Source: an uncultured Rhizobiaceae group bacterium (GTDB lineage: Bacteria > Pseudomonadota > Alphaproteobacteria > Rhizobiales > Rhizobiaceae). Taken from it: a stretch of DNA of 37,773 nt. Below the pieces are notes generated by a model that saw only the letters and a list, made by a program, of their open reading frames with translations, was not told where the DNA came from and made no database searches. Below are positions 1 to 7,218 of the stretch, one piece after another. The position numbers and the translations under genes are program-made. Location of the stretch: NCBI GenBank assembly GCA_938030595.1, contig CALHIB010000117.1, positions 1 through 37,773 on the forward strand, written 5' to 3'. How positions within the stretch are numbered: position 1 is the first letter of the stretch; the number at the start of each line of letters is the position of its first letter.

Positions 1-139
1 CTGTAATGTTTTGACTTGCAACCGCGCCAATGCCTGCTCTTGTATAGGAGCATCGTGCTGCAACTGCTGGCGAAGAGGATGAAATAGCTATTCCAAACAT
101 GCCAGTTTCAGCGCATCGTGCTACAAGTGAAAAAGTCAT
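1..139 (-). CDS. DUF1028 family (Ntn-hydrolase-like) protein, 5' part only, runs off the left edge
   Basis: Reverse strand from 139 reads MTFSLVARCAETGMFGIAISSSSPAVAARCSYTRAGIGAVASQNIT, typical of DUF1028 N-termini; the ATG overlaps the RidA stop (ATGA). Not in the ORF track because it is truncated. Confidence 0.8.
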   Translation of the reverse strand, partial: MTFSLVARCAETGMFGIAISSSSPAVAARCSYTRAGIGAVASQNIT

Positions 140-552
140 TCTGGGATTACCGCTGTACCGTCAATTTCTACTAACCACTCTGGGCGTGCCAAGGCTTGTA
201 CGACTAGACCTGTCGATACAGGATGCACGCCTTTAAGGTATTCGCCCATCGTGCGGTAAATGGCTTCGCGGTGTCTGACGTCTGTAATATAGACCACAAC
301 CTTTACGAGGTGTTCCATCTCGCCACCTGCTTCTTCGATCAATTGCTTGATGTTTTGCATGACCTTATGGGTTTGCTCGACAGGGTCGTGACTGTCGATG
401 TTAACGGCATCATCCAGATTTTGAGGACATTGACCGCGCAGCCAGACAGTTTTGCCACCTTGTGTTACGACAGCCTGACACAAATCATTATCTAACGCTT
501 GTTCCGGATAGGTGTCCTTGGTGTTGAATTTGCGGATGCGTGTATGAGCCAA
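136..552 (-). CDS. RidA/YjgF/Rid family protein
   Basis: 138 aa ORF with Rid-like sequence (QGGKTVWLRGQCPQNLDD..., KVVVYITDVRHREAIYRTMGEYLKGVHPVSTGLVVQALARPEWLVEIDGTAVIP). Confidence 0.9.
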   Translation of the reverse strand: MAHTRIRKFNTKDTYPEQALDNDLCQAVVTQGGKTVWLRGQCPQNLDDAVNIDSHDPVEQTHKVMQNIKQLIEEAGGEMEHLVKVVVYITDVRHREAIYRTMGEYLKGVHPVSTGLVVQALARPEWLVEIDGTAVIPE

Positions 553-592
553 AGTATTATCCTATCTGTGTCAGCGTTTAATGCATCTGAGT

Positions 593-1717
593 TTATCCTG
601 CTCTCTGCATTCTATTATTAATGTAAGTTGCAAAATCGTAATTTGGGCGTTCTAAATGAGACAGATGGCCCGGTTTTGCGACTTGTGAACACAAGCCCCG
701 GTACACTTTTTCTGTACAGCCTTTGTCTTCGACGTTTACTTCATCCAATAATGTTTTTAGTTGTTTGAAATTTGCCTGTGCATCCGGGTCGTTGACATAT
801 TCTTTTGACATGCCGCCGCCAAAGCCAATTTGAACTTGCCCTACGCCATTTGGGTGTAATGTGAGATACCAGAAATATCCTGGTGTTAACGTAATCATCA
901 GGCTTGGGTAAATTGCGAGCAAGTAGGTTGTGCGTCTGCGATCTCCTTCCAAACGGGTATTGCTTGGATGTGCCATCGCAATTTTTAAAGAATCGTCTTT
1001 TAGAATTGTATGATAATTGAAGGCATCTTCACCTGGCGGACAAATCATCTCTTCCAGTTTTGAAAGACCGCCAATTGTACCCGCATGGCAAACGGGTAAG
1101 TGATAACTTTCCATGAAGTTTTCAGCCAGAATTTTCCAATTTGTATCCCAAAGATGTGTTTCAAAAAATGTTTGGGTATAGGACCCCATATCAAAATCAC
1201 CAACGAGCTCATCAACCTTTGCCAAATCTTGAGCGACAGGTTTTGCCTCCGGGTTGAGTGATACAAATACAAAGCCTGACCATTCTTCGCACTTGATTTG
1301 CGGCAGTTTGTAGTCTGATTTGCAAAAGCCCTTGTTTAGCGTCATGGCAGGTGCGCCACGCAGTGATCCGTCAAGGTTGTAGGTCCAGGCATGATAAGGA
1401 CATACGATGCTACGTGTGTTGCCTGAACCTTCCAGCAGAGTAGACATGCGGTGCAGGCAGACGTTGGACATTGCCTTTAGCTGACCTTCTGCATCGCGCA
1501 AAACAATGATAGGCTGATTTGCCAAATTTAGCGTTACATAATCACCTGATTTTTCAAAGGATGAAGCTCGTCCTACACAGAACCAGTCCCTGGAGAATAT
1601 ATCTTTTAGTTCGCGCTCTAAAAACTCTGGAGATGTATAGACAGAAGGAGGCATCGCATGTGCTTCTTCAAAAGGAACAGAAACATTTTTCTTCAATTCT
1701 GTTACTGCATCAGACAT
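593..1717 (-). CDS. Aromatic ring-hydroxylating dioxygenase, alpha subunit (Rieske type)
   Basis: Rieske motif CLHR...CPYHAWTY and mononuclear iron motif ENFMESYHLPVCH. Start moved to the internal MSDAVTELKK (ORF track start is 1753). Confidence 0.88.
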   Translation of the reverse strand: MSDAVTELKKNVSVPFEEAHAMPPSVYTSPEFLERELKDIFSRDWFCVGRASSFEKSGDYVTLNLANQPIIVLRDAEGQLKAMSNVCLHRMSTLLEGSGNTRSIVCPYHAWTYNLDGSLRGAPAMTLNKGFCKSDYKLPQIKCEEWSGFVFVSLNPEAKPVAQDLAKVDELVGDFDMGSYTQTFFETHLWDTNWKILAENFMESYHLPVCHAGTIGGLSKLEEMICPPGEDAFNYHTILKDDSLKIAMAHPSNTRLEGDRRRTTYLLAIYPSLMITLTPGYFWYLTLHPNGVGQVQIGFGGGMSKEYVNDPDAQANFKQLKTLLDEVNVEDKGCTEKVYRGLCSQVAKPGHLSHLERPNYDFATYINNRMQRAG

Positions 1718-1952
1718 ATTGTTCTCCAAACCAAATGCTATTATTGAGGTCAAATTATACGAAAAATATTTGTGTTTCTAGCGTTAAAATCCAACAATGA
1801 TTTGTATTTCAAAAGCCTATTGGGTTGATGTTAGATATTGCAAAAATGACACGCTTGTGGGAAAAAAATAAATTAACCATAAAGAGTTCGAATTTGTTAC
1901 AAAAACTGTGTTATGTGATAATCGATAAGCGCAGAATCTAAATTTAATCATA

Positions 1953-2894
1953 TTGCGCACATGCAAACAGGTGGGTACTTTGAATATTTTCTTAAAAGCA
2001 GCTTTTGTTGCTGTTACATCCGTATCATGTTTTTCTGTAGCCAATGCTGCTGATCTTATTTTGGATCCGACTCCTGTTGCTGAGCAACCCGCGCCTTCGC
2101 AGCCAGCTGTTGCTGTTGATGCACTTAATTTTGAGCTAAGCGTTCTGGGTGGTGCTTATCAGCGTAATGTTCTTGGTACAGCATCAAATGCAATGTTTGT
2201 TGCCTCTGTTGCTACACCGCTTCCTATCTTTCATAATCTTGGTGCGCAATTGGATGCTGCCGTTGGAATTTATGATGGGGATTTTACCAGCTCTGCTGCC
2301 GGGTTGCATTTGTTCTGGCGTGACTCCGAAAAAGGCATGATCGGCATTTATGGTGATTGGGCTTATACCGACCCTGAGCACGGTGGTCGTGTAGGGGTTG
2401 AGCTATCATCTTATCATGATCGGTGGACGGTAGACGCGTTTTTAGGCATGCGGTTTGGCCAGCATTTTAATACAGAGTTCACAGATGAAGTTGATCTGTC
2501 TTACTACTACACAGATGATTTTCGTGTTTCCGTTGGTCACCGTTTAACCTCTCGCGGCCATGTCGGTAATCTCTCTTTTGAAAGCCTTATTACTGATGTT
2601 GGTGTTGATGGCTTGAGTGTGTTTGGTGAGATTGAGGCAGGTGAAGACAGTTACGTTGGCGGCTTTGCCGGTATTCGTTATGCCTTTGGTGGCAACTCGA
2701 CCTCGCTTATCGAGCGGGACCGCCGTTCTAGCGTTCAAGTTCGTATTCCGCGCAATCTTGCAAGTGTAACGCAATGTGGTGATTTAGACGTTCCTCGTCC
2801 TGAGACATCGCTGCGTGGGGAGCAAACCAACCTTTGTGCTTCTGAAGATGAAATCAATGCGGTTTCTACACCAGGTATCACAAAGAAAAACTAA
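1953..2894 (+). CDS. Exported protein of unknown function, probable outer-membrane/periplasmic protein
   Basis: Signal-peptide-like N-terminus (NIFLKAAFVAVTSVSCFSVANA-A) and alternating aromatic/Gly-rich segments. True start may be TTG at 1980, preceded by AGGTGGG. Confidence 0.65.
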   Translation: MRTCKQVGTLNIFLKAAFVAVTSVSCFSVANAADLILDPTPVAEQPAPSQPAVAVDALNFELSVLGGAYQRNVLGTASNAMFVASVATPLPIFHNLGAQLDAAVGIYDGDFTSSAAGLHLFWRDSEKGMIGIYGDWAYTDPEHGGRVGVELSSYHDRWTVDAFLGMRFGQHFNTEFTDEVDLSYYYTDDFRVSVGHRLTSRGHVGNLSFESLITDVGVDGLSVFGEIEAGEDSYVGGFAGIRYAFGGNSTSLIERDRRSSVQVRIPRNLASVTQCGDLDVPRPETSLRGEQTNLCASEDEINAVSTPGITKKN

Positions 2895-2996
2895 GAGTTC
2901 AAATCTTGTTCTGACAGCTTTGTGAGAGTTTGTTTGTTGCAATATTGCCATTGTAACCCATAATAATAGCATATTTTATTAATTTGAGGCTGACTT

Positions 2997-3974
2997 ATGG
3001 GAAAACGCAATTTTTTAAAACCTTCGTGGTATCTACCGGAATCTAAAGCTACTTCTGAGTCTGTTTTTTTAAATCGACGTGAGTTGGTAAAAGGTTTGGG
3101 TATGGGTGGTTTACTCGCCGCTGCAGGAATGAGTTATAAAAGTTCCAGTGCTCATGCCGCTGAAGACCCAAGTGCTGGTCTCTACAAAGACATTGTTCGC
3201 AATGAAAAATACAAGCTAGATCGTCCAATTACGCCTGAGCAATTGAACCTTACTTATAATAACTTTTATGAGTTTGGTTCTCACAAGCAAATTCATGAGG
3301 CTGCTCAAGCTCTAAAAATTCGACCTTGGGAAATTGAGGTTGACGGCGAAGTTGAAAAACCAATGACAATTGGTATCGATGACCTTTTAGCAAAAATGCC
3401 GCTTGAAGAAAGGTTGTATCGCCATCGCTGTGTTGAAGCCTGGTCGATGACTGTTCCATGGTCCGGGTTTGAAATGTCTGAGTTTATCAAGCTTGCCAAA
3501 CCTACCAATGATGCAAAATACATGAGGTTTGAAACTTTTGAAGACAAATCCATGGCGCCTGGTCAAAAGCAGTTTTGGTACCCGTGGCCTTATGTCGAAG
3601 GTATTACAATGGAAGAGGCCATGAATGAAATGACATTTATGGTGACAGGTGCTTATGGAAAACCTGTTCCAAAACAAATGGGCGCACCGCTTCGTCTTGC
3701 GTTGCCATGGAAATATGGTTTCAAACATATCAAGTCGATCAAGAAAATCAGTTTTACAAAAGAACGTCCTGTAAGTTTTTGGGAAGAGCTTGGCCCGACT
3801 GAATATGGGTTCTGGGCGAATGTTAATCCTGAAGTTGATCACCCGCGCTGGACACAAGCGACAGAGCGCGATCTTGAAACGGGCGAGCGCATCCCAACCA
3901 AGCTCTTCAATGGTTACGAAGAGCAGGTTGCTCATCTTTATAAGGATTTACAATCCGAGGCTCTGTATAAATAA
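2997..3974 (+). CDS. msrP: Protein-methionine-sulfoxide reductase catalytic subunit MsrP (YedY-like molybdopterin protein)
   Basis: Tat-type N-terminus (NRRELVKGLGMGG), RHRCVEAWSM around the Mo-ligand Cys, APLRLALPWKYGFKHIKSI. Confidence 0.92.
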   Translation: MGKRNFLKPSWYLPESKATSESVFLNRRELVKGLGMGGLLAAAGMSYKSSSAHAAEDPSAGLYKDIVRNEKYKLDRPITPEQLNLTYNNFYEFGSHKQIHEAAQALKIRPWEIEVDGEVEKPMTIGIDDLLAKMPLEERLYRHRCVEAWSMTVPWSGFEMSEFIKLAKPTNDAKYMRFETFEDKSMAPGQKQFWYPWPYVEGITMEEAMNEMTFMVTGAYGKPVPKQMGAPLRLALPWKYGFKHIKSIKKISFTKERPVSFWEELGPTEYGFWANVNPEVDHPRWTQATERDLETGERIPTKLFNGYEEQVAHLYKDLQSEALYK

Positions 3975-3981
3975 TTTTCAG

Positions 3982-4013
3982 AAAAAAGCCGGGCTTAAAA
4001 ATTATAGCCCGGC
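3982..4013 (-). terminator. Rho-independent terminator on the minus strand
   Basis: Perfect 8-bp GC-rich stem GCCGGGCT (4013-4006) / AGCCCGGC (3995-3988), followed on the minus strand by TTTTTTC; no T-tract on the plus side. Confidence 0.75.
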
Positions 4014-4140
4014 AAAGTAACTAGAAGGTATATTCACTCTTAACCTTCAAGAGGGTAACAGAAGGCTCTTCTAAATTTGTCGGGAGGAGAATAACAAATC
4101 GAATCACCCACTGTAATCTCGATAATGCTCCCGATATGTT
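3982..4140 (-). ncRNA. Candidate trans-acting sRNA, possibly AbcR/alpha-r15-like
   Basis: Minus strand: TTGGCA-N17-TATTGT promoter-like element just upstream, hairpin ATTTGT-[TATTCTCCTCCCG]-ACAAAT exposing an anti-SD loop, second hairpin CCTTC-[TGTTACCCTCTT]-GAAGG, then the GC-rich terminator with U6. Confidence 0.5.
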
Positions 4141-4239
4141 TCAAAACAATACAACTTATGACTAAAATTGCCAAAATCAGTTGTAATATGCTGTAATTGA
4201 GAATGGTTGTTGTATTAATATCACATTATAGACTGTATA

Positions 4240-4252
4240 TTACGTTACGTAA
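4240..4252. promoter_or_regulatory. Perfect 13-nt inverted repeat with T-N11-A form (LysR-type box candidate)
   Basis: TTACGT-T-ACGTAA directly after the ocd stop; on the minus strand a TATAAT (4230-4225) lies just downstream. Confidence 0.35.
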
Positions 4253-5170
4253 CTATTGTATTGTCTTATAAATTTCTAAACTTGTCATTAAGTCCAAATG
4301 TGCTCCACCACCGTTTTTAAACAGTGTGATTGCGCTTTCCGAGCTTCGTTGAGCTTGGTTATTACATAGGTCATAAAAGTCGCCCAGTATGTCTTTGTGA
4401 ACAATCGTACCCTCTTTTAGGGGAATTTCTATTTCACCGATATGACCGATTGTGGTTTCACGACTATCTACAAAGAGTTCGGATTTTGTAATTAGCACGT
4501 CATCTGCTTCACGCATGTTGGGTTTAAAAGCGCCGATCAGATCAACATGTGTACCAGGCTTAATCCACTCTCCCTTGATGATTGGATTAATGGCCATTGT
4601 TGCACTTGTGATGATGTCAGCCCTGCCACAGGCTGATTGTAAGTCTGTTGCGATTTCAATTCCTGAAATTTTTGCGCTTAATTTTTGAGCTAGCGCTTCG
4701 GCTTTTTCCTGAGTGCGATTGTAGATTATAAAGCGATTAATTGAAGGAAAAATCTCGTGATAAGCATCGAGAATGGACGCTGCGACCGTTCCTGCACCAA
4801 TCATTAAATGAGATTTGGGCTCCGGGTTGGCAAGCAGTCTTGCACCCAAAACAGAATCACCAGCAGTCTTCCATTTTGTAACCAGAATGCCATCAATGAT
4901 TGCTTTCAGACTTCCATTTTTATCATCAAAAACCAATACGCCGCCCTGGATGGAGGGTAGGGTGTTGTTCTTGGGAAAAACACTCATTGATTTCATTGCC
5001 ATGCCCAAGCCATCAATCCATGCACCTCTGCTCAGTAATGCATTTGGAGCTTCTTGCAACAAAAGATCGCCAATTTTTGCTTTTGGTAATTGGTGTCCGG
5101 CATGCATTGCATCGGCAATTGCAGTCCAGTTCAAATGAGGGTCGGCTTCTTCAAATGAAATGGTGCGCAT
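4253..5170 (-). CDS. Ornithine cyclodeaminase / mu-crystallin family protein
   Basis: 305 aa, Rossmann segment HLMIGAGTVAASILDAYHEIFPSINRFIIYNRTQEKA and GTHVDLIGAFKPNMREADD. Confidence 0.88.
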   Translation of the reverse strand: MRTISFEEADPHLNWTAIADAMHAGHQLPKAKIGDLLLQEAPNALLSRGAWIDGLGMAMKSMSVFPKNNTLPSIQGGVLVFDDKNGSLKAIIDGILVTKWKTAGDSVLGARLLANPEPKSHLMIGAGTVAASILDAYHEIFPSINRFIIYNRTQEKAEALAQKLSAKISGIEIATDLQSACGRADIITSATMAINPIIKGEWIKPGTHVDLIGAFKPNMREADDVLITKSELFVDSRETTIGHIGEIEIPLKEGTIVHKDILGDFYDLCNNQAQRSSESAITLFKNGGGAHLDLMTSLEIYKTIQ

Positions 5171-5174
5171 GGGC

Positions 5175-6065
5175 TTAATATTTCCAGTGGCGTGCTTTGG
5201 ATATTAGAAAGTCCCTGAAAACCTGAAGCTTTGCAGAAGAGCGCATTTCAGCAGGATAGCAGAAATAAGTATCAAATTCAGGAACTTCTACGTCACCCAT
5301 TAGTTGAACGAGTGCATGACGATCTTCAACGATATAGTCTGGCAATACTGCAATGCCGCCACCTTCTTCGCACACACGGCGGAGGGCGCGAAGGTTATTA
5401 ACCTGAAAAGTAGCTTCGCGCTTTTTACTTCCTTCCATGCCCGCGTTTAAGAGCCAGTTCATTTCAGAAAGATAATTAGGCGCGTTGTCGCCATAAGCAA
5501 TTAGGCGGTGATCTTTCAGATCTTCCAGCGTGGATGGTTGCCCATATTTTTTGATATAACTTGGTGCCGCGTAGACGTGTAGATGCACAGTGAAAAGCTT
5601 ACGCTGTATGAGATCCGGATTTTTGGGTTGGCGAAGACGAATAGCGCAATCCGCTGCACGTGTTACCAAATCAAGTTCTTCGTCCGCTAAAATCACTTCC
5701 AGATGAACATCGGGATAAAGATTGATGAACTCATGAATACGCGTTGTCAGCCAACCAGTGCCAAGTCCTACGGTTGTTGTAACCTTTAGATTGCCTTCGG
5801 GGCGTTCGGTGGAATCCGTCAATTTTGATTGAACAGCATCCAGTTTTAAAAGCACATCATGAGCGGTTGCATAGAGCGTTTCGCCTTGGTCTGTCATGAC
5901 CAACCCACGCGCGTGGCGATGGAAGAGGGGAACCTTTAGATCACCTTCCAGGCTACTCACTTGTCTTGAAATGGCAGATTGGCTTAGATTCAGTTTATCT
6001 GCCGCATGGGTAAAGCTGCCAGCTTCTGCCACCGCATGAAAAATTCGCAGCTTATCCCAGTCCAT
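5175..6065 (-). CDS. lsrB: LysR-family transcriptional regulator, LsrB/VtlR-like
   Basis: N-terminal HTH MDWDKLRIFHAVAEAGSFTHAADKLNLSQSAISRQVSSLE; located next to trxB as in rhizobia. Confidence 0.85.
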   Translation of the reverse strand: MDWDKLRIFHAVAEAGSFTHAADKLNLSQSAISRQVSSLEGDLKVPLFHRHARGLVMTDQGETLYATAHDVLLKLDAVQSKLTDSTERPEGNLKVTTTVGLGTGWLTTRIHEFINLYPDVHLEVILADEELDLVTRAADCAIRLRQPKNPDLIQRKLFTVHLHVYAAPSYIKKYGQPSTLEDLKDHRLIAYGDNAPNYLSEMNWLLNAGMEGSKKREATFQVNNLRALRRVCEEGGGIAVLPDYIVEDRHALVQLMGDVEVPEFDTYFCYPAEMRSSAKLQVFRDFLISKARHWKY

Positions 6066-6097
6066 TCAACCCTCCCGTATCATGGCTTTTAGTCTTG

Positions 6098-7063
6098 TTA
6101 CTCAGCAGCTTCGCTTACGGTTTCCATTTCCGCAAGGTATTTCTCAGCTTCAAGTGCTGCCATACAGCCCATGCCAGCGGCTGTAACAGCCTGACGATAG
6201 ATATCATCTGTAATGTCACCAGCAGCATAAACGCCAGGGATTTCGGTCGCGGTTGAATCCGGTGCAGACCAAAGGTAACCAGAATCCTTTTTCTTCAATT
6301 TGCCTTCGAACAATTCTGTTTGAGGTGCGTGTCCAATAGCGATGAAGACGCCATCTGTTTTGTGGTCAGTGATTTCGTCTGTGTTGCGGTTCTTGATTTT
6401 GACACCCGTCACAGAAGGCGGAATACTTTGCTCGCCTGTAATTTCTGCAAGTTCACTGTCCCAGATGATTTCAATATTTTCTTTCTTGAAAACACGTTCT
6501 TGCAAAATACGTTCTGCACGAAATTCATCACGGCGATGCACAATGGTTACCTTTGACGCAAGGTTTGAAAGATACAGCGCTTCTTCAATGGCTGTATTGC
6601 CACCGCCCACGACAACCACTTCCTTGCCACGGTAGAAAAATCCATCACACGTTGCGCAAGCGGAAACGCCGAAGCCCATGAAAGTTTGTTCAGAAGGCAG
6701 ACCTAGCCACTTTGCTTTTGCACCTGTGCAGATGATGAGTGTATCTGCAGTGTAGACCGTGCCACTATCTCCAACTGCCTTGAAAGGACGAACATCCAAA
6801 TCAACTTCCATAATGTGATCGTTGATGATGTTGGTGCCAACGTTCTTGGCCTGTTCGAGCATTTGTTCCATCATCCAGGGGCCTTGAACCGCTTCTGCGT
6901 AGCCAGGATAATTTTCAACTTCAGTTGTAATCATCAATTGGCCGCCTTGTTCAAGGCCTGCAACCAATGTTGGCTCCAGCATGGCGCGGGCACCATATAT
7001 GGCCGCACTGTAACCTGCAGGGCCAGAACCAATAATAAGCATTTTTGTGTGATGTGTAGACAT
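6098..7063 (-). CDS. trxB: Thioredoxin-disulfide reductase
   Basis: CATC redox motif (SACATCDGFFYRGKEVVVVGGGNTAIEEALYL) and GxGPAGYSAAIYGARA. Start reassigned to MSTHHTKMLIIGSGPAG (track start 7141). Confidence 0.95.
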   Translation of the reverse strand: MSTHHTKMLIIGSGPAGYSAAIYGARAMLEPTLVAGLEQGGQLMITTEVENYPGYAEAVQGPWMMEQMLEQAKNVGTNIINDHIMEVDLDVRPFKAVGDSGTVYTADTLIICTGAKAKWLGLPSEQTFMGFGVSACATCDGFFYRGKEVVVVGGGNTAIEEALYLSNLASKVTIVHRRDEFRAERILQERVFKKENIEIIWDSELAEITGEQSIPPSVTGVKIKNRNTDEITDHKTDGVFIAIGHAPQTELFEGKLKKKDSGYLWSAPDSTATEIPGVYAAGDITDDIYRQAVTAAGMGCMAALEAEKYLAEMETVSEAAE

Positions 7064-7183
7064 AAGCTCAACCGTTATTTGTTTCTCGATATAGATAACA
7101 ATTGGGCAGGGCACATTACAAGTGTAGATGGTACAACACACACAGGTTTGAACGCCTGCTGCGTTATTTTATCAAGTTGGAAG

Positions 7184-7218
7184 ACTGGCTGATTTAATCA
7201 AAATCAGCCAGTTTTTTT
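7184..7218 (+). terminator. 12-bp perfect stem-loop with a T-tract on the plus strand
   Basis: ACTGGCTGATTT-aatca-AAATCAGCCAGT followed by TTTTTT; the minus-strand stop codon of the GGDEF/EAL gene lies inside the stem. Confidence 0.55.

Noticed and set aside
3387-3935. 182-aa minus-strand ORF inside msrP
   Set aside because: Antisense to a well-supported MsrP frame with no family resemblance.
6815-7192. 125-aa plus-strand ORF opposite trxB
   Set aside because: Mostly antisense to trxB coding sequence, Cys/His-rich composition typical of a shadow frame, no ribosome-binding site seen.
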